Positions 1 to 11,100 of a stretch of DNA of 64,000 bases are shown here, in pieces. Origin of the DNA: Syngnathus acus (lineage: Eukaryota > Chordata > Actinopteri > Syngnathiformes > Syngnathidae); NCBI RefSeq assembly GCF_901709675.1, contig NC_051095.1:4961956-5025955 (forward strand). Reading direction: 5' to 3'. The position numbers were made by a program, and so were the translations under genes. Each line of letters opens with the position of its first letter. The first letter of the stretch is position 1. A model generated the notes under the pieces. The model did not search any database, was not told where the DNA came from, and was given only the letters and a program-made list of their open reading frames with translations.

Positions 1-1877
1 TTTAGATTACTACACAGCACTACAAGTGCTTTCACCAAGCCGCTTCTGTGAAGTACTTTTGTATTAAATCAAATGTCAAGTCATTGACATGGACGTTGAG
101 TCGTTTCATATTTTTTTTCCTCTATATTTCACTTGAAATACAAGAAATGACACAATATTTTAATTTCTGTCATTGATTGATATTATTTAGATGTAGACCC
201 AGACTAAAATAAAGACATTTAATGATCTGAATTGATCAATAAACATTAAATATATGACTGGATGATTAAAGTACCATATCACTTCATATTTTATTTAGTT
301 GATTTATCTAATACTGGCACAAGACACACCCCAAACTTAAAAGATAAATACACAAAAGATTTATTCTTTTGTTTGTTTCATTTCGACACTTCCTCCTTGA
401 CTTAACAATTGAGGTCGGGTGAAAATCGAATCAATAAATAAGCCATTTTCCCCAATTAGATCCTGGCACAAAGAAAACTATCAAATGAATGAATAGACTA
501 ATTTTACGACCTAAATCCATAAAAATATATGTCTCATAACTTTAATACATGACTGATCAAACAAACATATTACTTCAATTAATAATAAATATTCATTTCC
601 CCTCATTAATAAACCGCTGCTTTGAATACATCATTGGGCTGTTCAACAAAAACAGATTTAAAAAAAAAAAAAAAAAAAGGAAAAATTCCTGCTGTGTCCT
701 TATTACTGTAGATATAAGCTACCCTGGATGACAGCAGGATAATGTTTCTTTTTTAAAAAAAAAAAAAAAGGAAGACTTGCTTGGAATTCAAGGAGCAAAG
801 CGATCTATCATCGGGTGTTTGAGGTCTCGCTAAGATCAGGCACCTCGAGACCGGCGCCGGTGATTCTTTTTGTTCTTGCAGCCCTGAGAGCATTTGCCTC
901 GACAAGAGAGGCGTGTATTGCTCTCTTTGTTCCGAGACGTACCCCATGAGGATGTTTGCCCAGACCAATCAAACTCCATTCACTTCTCGTCTGAGGACCG
1001 CCACAACCCGCCGCCTGACTACGGCGAGCTCTTGACACTCGCATGTTTGGCAGGCGCCTCATCCCTGTGGCTCCGGGGGGAGGAGAAAAAAAAATAAACA
1101 CCCCACCCCCCCTCCATTAAAGATGATTATCTGGAGGAGAGCCTTTGGGAGAAGGGTTAGCCACCAGGAAGCCCTCAGAAATGAAGTTGATGTTTTTTCA
1201 GGCGCGTCATTTGAAATTGCGGGAGGCTCGTCTTAAACAAATTGCGGCGAAGGAACCTCTCCGGCGGCGTCCATATGTTGCTTTACTCGTTGGCATCTGT
1301 TTGCCATTGTCCCACACCTGGAACTGTGACGATTATAAACGTCAGTGGGGGTAAAGAGTTGGATTGTGAAAACTCAAGTGAAGCAAGATTCCTCTGCACC
1401 AAATTGGGATGTTTTGCTTTTTTTTTTTTTTTTAAATGCAACTTTGGCTTTAAATGGACATTGTTTTGACTCTGTTTCCGGGTCGATGGGGAGAGGCGGA
1501 TCTCTGTTTTCCTCCAAATAGGCTTTGATTTGAGAAAGAGTACGCCATCTGTGTGTTGTAATGATACATGGCTTAAAATGTTTGGGCAGTGCCATTGAGA
1601 TCAATCTACTCTGTTCTGAAGGTTGATTTCGATATTGTTATGAGTCCCCCCCCCCAAAAAAAAAGTCCCAGAGAGCAGATGGAAGATGGTATTAACGCGG
1701 TAATCACTTCTGGATTGAGTGGATCGCCTGGCTGAGGACGTTGTGCAATTTCTGTTTTAAAGATTTCATTAGATTTTGTGCACGGCATCAGATAATGATA
1801 TTGAAATGCGACGCGCTGTTGGAATCAGCGCTATTGACATTGGTGTAGCGCTGAGACGCCCAGCTAAAATTGATGTT

Positions 1878-1902
1878 TGTGTGTGTGTGTGTGTGTGTGT
1901 GT
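1878..1902. repeat. (TG)n microsatellite
   Basis: About 12 uninterrupted TG dinucleotides are seen directly. This is an ordinary vertebrate microsatellite and is probably length-polymorphic. Confidence 0.95.
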
Positions 1903-2389
1903 CATTGCTTTTCCTCCTCCTCCGCCTTCTTGTGAAATCAGACTGGGAATGAAGTGGAAAATTATGCATGTGGTGTTAGTCAGGAGGAAATTGAGACCTG
2001 AAGTCAAATACAAATAAGTCTACAAAAGAAACAAGTGTGAAACTCAACTTTGGAAACAGCGAAAAAGCCTTGCGTCACTTCCAAGTCATTCTGAAACCGC
2101 CGTGAAATTTCAACCTGTTCCGGTTTCAAGCGGGCTCTATGTCGCTGACAGATTTCACCGCGCTTCAGAATTACTCGACAGTCGTCCTGACATAGGTAAG
2201 GTCATGTTTTGCTCGGCCGCTCATCCATCATACCAATAACCCTGCCAATGCTTCTGACCCGGATCTGCGTAAAAAACGCTGGTGTCGGCACAACAGCTCA
2301 GGAATATATCGACGCTGGAATCCATCGGCGTTGAGGTCACACCGGTTTTATCGTCTTAACGTACCCCAAAGCTTCAGTCTTGGGCAGAG

Positions 2390-2620
2390 CAATTTCTTCT
2401 AGTGTCTGACAAACGGCGGTCGAGTAAGGGTTGCCGTGGTAACCCGGGCCCACCTTGAGCCAATCTGGTGGATGATAATCCCTGCTGTGCATCTTGTCAT
2501 TTTATACGTATCATTTCCTCTCATGGATCGAGGTTATGCTCAGGAGGGTCGGCTTTTAGGGAGGGGGCGGGGCGGTCCCATTACTTAAGCCGAGCCATCA
2601 GTCACACTCAAGGAGATGAT
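2390..2620. promoter_or_regulatory. Candidate GC-rich regulatory element
   Basis: A locally GC-rich patch in AT-rich flanks holds an RFX X-box-like near-palindrome gggttgccgtggtaaccc (2428-2445), a CCAAT box (2460-2464) about 15 bp later, and a GC-box-like run gggggcggggcgg (about 2563-2575). X-box followed by CCAAT and GC box is a known promoter or enhancer architecture. No transcript start can be seen, so function is inferred only from motif content. Confidence 0.3.
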
Positions 2621-3949
2621 CATGGAGGACCAGTCAGCGTGCGTGGGAGCTAAAGTTAGCGCTATTATCTGTCTGTCACTGGCTGGCTGCGTCGGGGTCC
2701 CTCGCGGGGAGCCAATTGTGCGAGTGGATGCCTTGCTGCGCACGTTTTCAAGCTTCTGGGATGTCACAGCCTATTCATCTTCAGATTTCCAATACCGTCG
2801 AGCCTCACCGGCTCTTCGCCAAGGAAAAACTCATCTATTCATGCCTATTTGCCTATTCTGTATTGAGGGAAATCTCAGATAGAAGTGCCGAAGATCTGGA
2901 AGCCATTTATTTTGTTGGGTAACTGTGTTTAATATAATGTTTTGTGTATTCCACTGTTTGATGCTTCAGGCCCCGCCCCCTCAAAATCTCATATCTGACC
3001 GTTTTGGTTTTAATCACCAACCGCCGAAGATTTCCCTCGGCGAGCGCTCATCAATCAGAACGCCGCCACAGATGAACCTTCATTATACACCTCATTTGCA
3101 TAAATGCACACGATTGGCCCACGTCCATGCAAGATAGAGATCTGTCATTGGAATGCGATCCCACTTCATTACGACATGTTCAGAAGGCGGGACTAGGTGT
3201 GAGTGACTCCGTCAGATAGCGCTGAGGGTTAAATTGTAAATATTTATAGACTATACACAAAAGGTACTATGTGAACAGTTTTTTACGTTTTTTTTTATCC
3301 AATTTTACCCAGTCCCATTTGGTCTTGCCTGGATTGCTTAGGTTTCAAGTGATCCATCTAAGTGACTGAATCGCTTGTCTTGATCCTTAAAAACCTAAAT
3401 GAGGGCCGATGTGCAAATATCAGGCCTCGTTTGGACCAATTGAGTCGGTCTAAGTACCTCCGAAGCAACGGGAAAGGCAAATGCACTCTGCGGTACCCTA
3501 ATAGTACTTTGCCAAAGTAGTGAAATGTGATAAATTAGTCTCCTTGATGTTGCAAAGAACAGGCGTCACTGGACTTGCAAAACGTTGGCCATAGTATCTA
3601 AGGGAGTTATCTTAAATCCCTTCACTCGAGGTACCCTTGAAACGTCAGTGCCGTAATGTATCACACGAGACTCCTTCTGGAATACAAGACACGCTGGCAT
3701 TACTGAACTATCTTGTTTTCTTTTTCATTTTCTTTTTTAAACGGCATCCAAGCTGTTCTCATAAATATATATTTTATGATGTGCTCACTTGGCGGCGGGC
3801 GCCACTTCCTGTACTTGTTTTCATTTATTTAGGGAGCAAATGAACTACTGTGATAGTCTAGTCTTGTTTTTTGGGCATTTCTCAGCGGACAGTCTGTTTT
3901 GTATACTCTTGATATCCGAAAAAAAAATAAGATTCCTATACCCAAGACC

Positions 3950-4310
3950 TTTCCTAAACCTTCTGTATTTAGATCCTTAACTTTATCCTAAATCCTAATC
4001 ATTGACCCTATTCCTTTATCCTATCGCTAATCCCTAACCATATACCCAAGTCCTTAAATCTATACCTCAAACCTAAAACCTATAGAGATACTAAACACAA
4101 CCCAAAATCCTAACCCCGACCTAATTTACATCATGGTTTCTAAACCTATAACCTAACTATATACCCAATACCCCAACTCTCATCCATTGACTGTGACCCC
4201 TAGACACCAACACTAGATCCGAAACCGATACCTTAAACCCATTCCTTAAACACTAACCCTTAGCCCTAAATCCTTTCACACTAATCCTAAAAGCATCAAT
4301 TCTTATTCAA
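3950..4310. repeat. Degenerate CCTAAN-type minisatellite
   Basis: About 350 bp is built from loosely repeated CCTAAN/ACCCTAA-like hexamers with many substitutions. It reads almost only A, C and T on this strand. Related shorter patches occur at 4886-4931, 5522-5545 (reverse orientation), 24988-25015 and 25795-25910. It resembles decayed telomere-like repeats, but the units are too divergent to claim a telomeric origin. Confidence 0.6.
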
Positions 4311-4929
4311 ACCAGCGACTCTCTGATGTTGCTTAAATAATTGCACGTCCTCGATGAAGTGCCTCATCTACCCCAACGGTCAAACCGGTGTAGGTTTAAG
4401 TGCTGCACCTTGGATTCATAATAGCTGCCCTCCTCATAAAGCCTTTATTATCTCCAACATAAACAATCTGATTACATTAATCTCGGATTTGGGAAATAAT
4501 CAGGATTAGGATTAGAAAATGGTTACATGCCAGCACAATCATTGCCCCGACATGTCTTGAGTATTTAGAGCGGGGAAAGGGGGGGTGAACCCATGGTCAA
4601 ATATGAGTCCCCCCTCCCCCAATGGAAAATGACTCTCTTCAATGCTGTCAGATTCTGTCAGCGATCCTTGCATCTCTTCTCAGGGATTATGGTTTTGCGG
4701 CAGATTGTGTCTGCCTTTGGATAATAGAAGACCTAATCATTGGAGATCATGCGACACTAATGGGGCCTCGCTCATCAGATTATGAACCATCAAACATTGC
4801 GAGCTCCTCATTGAAAATATACATTTACTGTACATCAAGAGCTGACTGAAATTGCACGGAAAATGTGTTAACCGTAGCTCTCAGATGACCTAACCCTAAC
4901 CCTCCCCATCAACCGTAACGTAACCCTAA

Positions 4930-4983
4930 TCTGTTGTCTATACATACCGTCCATTATCTGTTGTCTATTTATACCGTCCATTT
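4930..4983. repeat. 27-bp tandem duplication
   Basis: Two adjacent 27-bp copies both begin tctgttgtcta and contain taccgtccatt. They differ at few positions, so the duplication is fairly recent. It lies about 20 bp left of the acceptor at 5005. Confidence 0.85.
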
Positions 4984-5005
4984 TACACGCATTTTTTCTC
5001 CGCAG

Positions 5006-5121
5006 GAGTGTTTGGACATCGACGTGTAACGAGAACAAGCAACCTCCGTCGCTCTGTGTTTTACTTGAAGGCCTGAGTGCTGAACTCCAGCGTTAGCAGC
5101 GGGCGGTACGAGGGGGAGGCC
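5006..5121 (+). other. adgrl3: 5' UTR part of the first coding exon
   Basis: The sequence ttttttctccgcag directly before 5006 is a good acceptor with a pyrimidine tract. The 116 bp from 5006 to the ATG would then be 5' UTR continuous with the signal-peptide exon. Vertebrate latrophilin genes commonly have upstream non-coding exons, which fits. The alternative is that transcription starts inside this segment and the acceptor is fortuitous. Confidence 0.55.
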
Positions 5122-5176
5122 ATGTGGACCGCACGCCTGCTAGTCCTTGCCAGCCTCTTTGCTCCAGCCGCTCTGG
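5122..5176 (+). CDS. adgrl3: adgrl3 exon 1: start codon and signal peptide
   Basis: The 55-nt coding part reads [18 protein letters not shown] and then the first base of an Ala codon. It is a classical signal peptide: a short N-region with Arg, a Leu/Ala/Val core, and a likely cleavage after AALA before FSRAP of the next exon. The start MW- followed by a hydrophobic core matches the family pattern for latrophilin-3. The ATG context is gaggccATGt, with G at -3. The donor is CTGG|GTATGT and the exon ends in phase 1. The exon is too short to detect by length alone; it is supported by the clean phase match to exon 2. Confidence 0.88.
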
Positions 5177-8100
5177 GTATGTTCAAATCCGGTTTTACTT
5201 TTGTCTGAATGCCGAGCCAAGCTTTCCCGCTGTTATTGTGCATCAAAATGTATCACGACTAGGCTGCGATATAATTCCGCATCTAATGCTATTGTTAAAA
5301 AAAATGTATCGTGTCAATAGAGAGAAGCAATTCCCTCTCTTATTTTGGCTCCAAAATGTATACTGAGAGACAAGTATGTTTATTGTTGCGGTAGAGCCGT
5401 TGTGCAGCTGGAGAGGGAATTTCTCCACCTTGACATTTCCCCAGAGATTGCTCGACCTACTTTGGGATCTCTAGTCCCCCCTTTTGTGTGCAAGAATGGA
5501 CGTGCATCGGGGCGTGTACTCGGTTAGGGGTTAGGGTTTAAGTTCGGGAGTAGCAAGACAAGTCATACAGGGATGAGATAGAGAGAGAGAAAAAAAAACA
5601 ATTGTCATCAGGTTGTAACACACACACCTAAGGCACACACACCCGCCCCCTTACTCCCCCTGCGCCATTGTTTTTGGTCACAGTGAATAACAATAGACAA
5701 ATCAATGCGGCAAACAGCAGGCACATTAATCATGTGTTTGCGTGCATGTAAAAGGCTCCGGGATAGATTTGATATTCTTTCCGCCTAATACGGCCCCGGC
5801 CGGTGCAATCTGAGACGGTGCGGTTGTAAATGGATCAGGTCCCTCCGCTTATTAGCGCCCCCTATTGGTGCCTTTGCCAATGACAAAACACTGCTTGTTT
5901 TGACGTGAGGACCATGACAATGAATTGAAAATACACGTGTGCACGGAGCCGTAAAGCGGCTGATCCGTCGTCGCCATGGCGAGCGATGGTTGCTTTCAAG
6001 TCCTATAATTCCATATTTGTATTTTACACTCTGGCGTACCGTATGCGGTCACGGCTGCAGCCACACTTTTAGTTCTGCCTCGCCATCCCTCTCAAAGGCG
6101 TCCTCGGATTTGCCTAATTGAGTTAATTAATTAAACAAATGATTTATCCGCCTGCTGGTATTTGAAAGCGGGGGGTGCTCCAAAGTTGTTTGGAGAGCCC
6201 AGTGAGGCGTTGCCGTGTTGTGCGGTGACAAGCAGGTGACTCTCCGAGCACTGCGACGTACACATTACATTTGCACCTGGCAGTGGGGAAAACAAAACAT
6301 TTGCATTATTTGCAAATGTTGAGTGACACAATTGTGCTGTTATCATAATAATTAATTGTTGTTGTTACCATTATCGTTATTATTCGCATTCTTGTAATTA
6401 TGACTGAACTGTATAGTGAGCCCGCTGGGACTTGAGCATCACGGAAAATGTCACTGCTGAGAGACATTCAAATAAACGTTGCCATCAATGAATTGAGAAA
6501 GTGCGGAGAGATAATGAATTCGTACTTGTTAATTCTTACCTCCATATTGAGCATCAAAGCGGGAACGCGAGGATACCAAAAGACAAAACCTTCACACAAA
6601 CTGCCAGTGCTGAGAGAAAAGCGATCACACTTGGACTGTCGTGTTTCACACCATATACCGTATTTTCCGTACTATAAGGCGCACCTAAAAACTTCCAATT
6701 TTCTCAAAAGCCGACAGTGCGCCTTACAATCAGGTGCGCCTTATATATCGACCAATATTGAGCCACTACAGCAGGCATGTCCAAAGTCCGGCCCGCGGGC
6801 CAAATGTATATATCTTATGGACAAAGTTTTAAAATGGGCCATTCATTGAAGGTGCGCCTTATAATCCGGTGCGCCTTATAGTGCGGAAAATACGGTACTG
6901 TCAATACTGAGAGAAGAGCATTCAGGGCGATGCTATTGAGCATCTGAAAATGTATTCAGACCGCACGGAAAATAAAGCCATCGCCCAGCATTTAATGACA
7001 GCATTCTAGGAAATATTACAAGCACAGGCATGCAATTCATCCACGCCAGGATGGATTCATCATATGCTAAAATCCACACGCTGATGTAATAAATGTCACG
7101 GCAAGGCCACACAAAGCGGCAGAGGGGAAAAAGTCTAGGCTTGTATTGCTGCTGACAGTTTGCCCTTGAAGAGGTGTCACTTTGAGGACGCTCCCTTCTT
7201 GACGGGAATTGACTTTAATCCCGGGCCCTGCTTCAATTGATCCTTTCGACGACTCACTCAGAAAAGTCTTTAAATATTTTGGGGGATTATCATTATGGAT
7301 TTCCCACTACCCCCCACCCCCCCTGCCTCGAAGAACCCTGATGAATAAAAATGAAAAACTACAATGCCAGTGTATATTTTTGCCATATGTGCTGCTGTTT
7401 TGGTTAGCAACATTCTCTTTAATTTCTTTGACGGGGGAAATCGAGGCATCTCCAGTATTTTGAAGGCAGACTTTATTTTGAGGAATACAGTCTTGTACAT
7501 TAAAATCCCACTTCCCAATAACACCTCCATTTGGCATGTCACCTACAAATCCCTTCTGTTTTTATGCCCTTCTATAATGGATGCAAAATCAATACCGGCT
7601 TGATATTCCGAGTGGGGGGAAAAAAAAAAAAATGGCCCTCGCGGCCGGCGGCATCTGTTGTCACTGCGTTACATCGCCAAATTGCTGTCAGAAGTGGCCG
7701 GTCTCGCGCGATGATTGACAGTAGCGTGGCGGGTGGCACGCTGGGGTTAAACACCTGCGTGTTTTATAGGCGCCTGGCGTATATATCTTCCCGGATAAAT
7801 GAATTAGCATCTCCCCGCCGCTCAGAAAGCGCTGAGTGATGCCGTTTAAATCGCTCCTGCCGCCGGGTATCGGCCCGAGCGGTGTTTAATGAGGACGACT
7901 ATCGACGGCGAGGTCAAGCGGCGGCGCGGTTGGCGGTGAGGCAAGCGCTACGAGGCAGGTGTTTTTCAGAGTGCAATTTGGGATAGTTGTGACTTTCCTC
8001 CTCATAAGCGTCATCGTCAAATCAATAACAAGAGACGTTCTTGTCCTCTGCTTTGTATCAATACGTGCGAGAATACAGACTACAAATATCGATTTCAAGA

Positions 8101-11100
8101 GATTGCGAATCGTCTTGTATCGTACGATTTTCTGGCATGAAATATTCCTGCTGTCCAATGGAAAACAAATATACACCGTACAATACCGAAATTGTTATAT
8201 TGATAGTTGGCCCACCACAGTATTGGTTTCAAATATGGCTTATTATAACTTCAGAACCAAATACTACGTAAATACTGATAAAAATATCAAGGATGATCTC
8301 AATTACGATACAGAATCGATAATTCAGCAAGAATGTCTGACGACAGCCAAGTATTGCGTTTAAATAATTCTAATGATAACAAATTAAGGCGGAATTGGCG
8401 ATTTTGACAACATTATTATGATGTGATCACGGAGCAGCCCGTTGTGGCATGAAGTATTTCCATCCTTTCTTTTTGACACTTGAGTTGCTGGCTAATTTTC
8501 TGCTCGGCGTAAAAGCCTTTGAGAGTCGTGTTGCCCGAGGCCAAATGTAAACATCATTTACTTGGGAGAACAATTTGCCTGAACTGTTTCTCACTTGGAG
8601 ATAAATAATCCCTCATGCATTATTGAAAAAGCGTATCATTGAAAGACCCCTTCTTTCAAAGTACTCTTGCAAATGAGCTACTTCGGTTAATAATGCCGCA
8701 AACCAGGAAGTGGGTGTGACGGGCTCCCATTGGTCTAATCGAATCCGATCAATCACTCGCCGTGGGGGCGGGACCCGTCTGGGCGGTTGACGTGTTGAAT
8801 CAGCTCCCCTGTCTTCCCCCCTGCCTTTGTCTTCCATCTTTCTTCCATTAATTCAATGAAGTTGTTGCATATGCACACACGGACACACACACACCAGGTT
8901 AGCTTAGCTGGCTATGTTTGTATTCCCCGTAGGAATCTAACAATAACCTGCATGGTTTTCATCAGACAGAAAAGATGTTCTGGAATGTTTTGAGAATGTC
9001 CGTGCTCCCAAACAACCGTATGGTGGCCATTGGGAATTCCAGGAAAATGATTTCCCACAACGGCTGGTGTGTATGCGGGCCAGTCAAACCAAACCTTGTC
9101 GCCGATTAATATTTGTGTTACGTCTACACCCTGCGGCGATTTTGTCGCCACACGGCCGCCTTCTGTAACCACGGCGGTCACAATATATCTGTTCAACATA
9201 CTTCCTTGACACCGATGTTGTACCAAGTAGGCAGTGATCGGCTTTTGTACATAAAAAAATGCAAATAGGTAAAAATGTGAAGAGTAAATATGTTATTGCT
9301 GTATAATTTAATTATTTTTACTTCAACCAAATTATGAGGCTTGGTGTTACCTATCTCCATCCAGAACTTCAGATTCAAATGATGGCTGACCATAACGTTT
9401 TTTTTTATACGTTTCCGTGTGAGTTAAAATGAAGTACAAGGACCCTATTTTGTTCCTAATGACGGTCTTTTAAATGTCATTGTTCCTTCCACTTAGTTCC
9501 GGGGTTAATCAGCCCAGAATCAGCCCTATGATCCCTATTAAAGAAATCAAAAGTCCCCCTTGAGAAGACAGTTTTTGGGGGAGGGTGCAACATTTGAATT
9601 CTCCCTAAGCAACATGGCACCCGAAGCGTCACTACGAGTTCATGCATTCGTGCACAGCCATCAATCAAAGATGTAATTACACGACAGTTGCGGACTAACC
9701 GGGTAATCGTAGACATCTACCCTCTTCCGCCGCGGGAGCACCAATTGATGATGTCAATGATGACAGTCTCTCGCTCTGATGTTTTTTTAATGATCGTATT
9801 GGGATTATGAAGTGTTCCGATTTTGACATTTGCAGAACTGGAGAGCTGCACTGCTTTCTACTTTGTAGACCAAAAGAAGTGGAGGAAAAGTATCTATGTA
9901 AAATAGAAAATTTATTGAAATTTTAGTTAGTCAAAAAAAGAAAAATCATGCAACCATTTAGGTTGGTGGCTTATATTTGTCATTTATCAAAGTTTGTCCC
10001 AACTTTTTCAACAAGAGGTAGCATTAAACATTGCCATTCAGCGTCAGATAATTGACGGCTTTCAATTGGAATCTATTATTGGCGAGTCACGATGTTTTCA
10101 AACGCGGCATCACTTCACTGCCTTTTTGGAATGAAAACAAAATGAAAGGCACCATAATGAGCACCTTCTTTTGTGTTTAACTAGTTTGCGCGTTTGAAAA
10201 CAAGTGTGAATCCTGTCAACACTGTTGAGTTGAGCCTCATGCTGCTTCACCTAATCTCCCCGCAGCCTTTAGCCGCGCGCCTATCCCCATGGCGGTGGTG
10301 CGTCGCGAGCTGTCCTGCGAAGGCTACCCCATCGAGCTGCGCTGCCCGGGCACCGACGTCATCATGATCGAGAGCGCCAACTACGGGCGCACCGACGACA
10401 AGATCTGCGACGCCGACCCGGCGCAGATGGAGAATACCAGATGCTACCTGCCGGACGCCTACAAGATCATGTCACAAAGGTAAAGGCGGCTTTTCTTTAG
10501 CATCTCCGTTGCGGATCTGATTGGTCGCCTGACGTGACCAATCACATCTTGATCGTAGGGATCTATTTTGTTTCATACACAGATTTAGAGATTCCTCCCG
10601 GGGTCATGTGACTCGTTTACATTATGTTTAAGGTTTGAATGGGGAACAGGTGTTTGGTGTTATCTTTTAGCGATTTAGCAAAATGGCAGCTAAGCTAACA
10701 AGGCTAGATATGCGCTCCTGGTTGGTATGAATTTCTGCTTCAAGCTAAGCAACGTAGCAGTATAATACAGCAATTCTGTTTTTGGTCGTGTTGCATCCAG
10801 CTTAGCCAGCTAAGCTAACAAGGCTAGCTATGTGCTCTGGGAAAAGAAAGAGCTAATTCAGTCAAGAGCAGGTGGTTCGTCATCATGCGGGGAGCCAGCT
10901 CGCTTCTTTTGGCCTTTTCTTCCATCTGATATTTGCTTTCCTCTCACTTTGTCGTCTTTTCTTTCATCCGCTGCTTCTCCACCATTGCTCTTTTTTCTCT
11001 TCTTCTTCATCCGCCAGCGTTTAATTGGCAGGTAAGAGTTGACAGCACATACGCGATGCTTCTGCCCTGGAGCAACTGGGTTCATACTCTTTCCGCAACA

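Larger units (their letters stand above)
1..5005. other. Upstream region or 5' intron without coding exons
   Basis: I see no exon with homology here. The open frames are short and low in complexity. Contents: A/T homopolymers near 660 and 755, a (TG)n tract at 1878-1902, a GC-rich patch at 2390-2620 with X-box, CCAAT and GC-box-like motifs, a degenerate CCTAAN array at about 3950-4310, and a 27-bp tandem duplication at 4930-4983. A splice acceptor at the right edge (cgcag at 5001-5005) suggests that the sequence just left of 5006 is intronic, so the transcription start lies further upstream, possibly outside the window. Confidence 0.6.

Noticed and set aside
3950-4310. Interstitial telomere array
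   Set aside because: Units deviate too much from TTAGGG/CCCTAA and no run of perfect units exists, so only a degenerate CCTAAN repeat is claimed.
7959-8363. Open frame of 134 codons in intron 1
   Set aside because: It has no family motif and no codon bias like the real exons; AT-rich intronic composition explains it.
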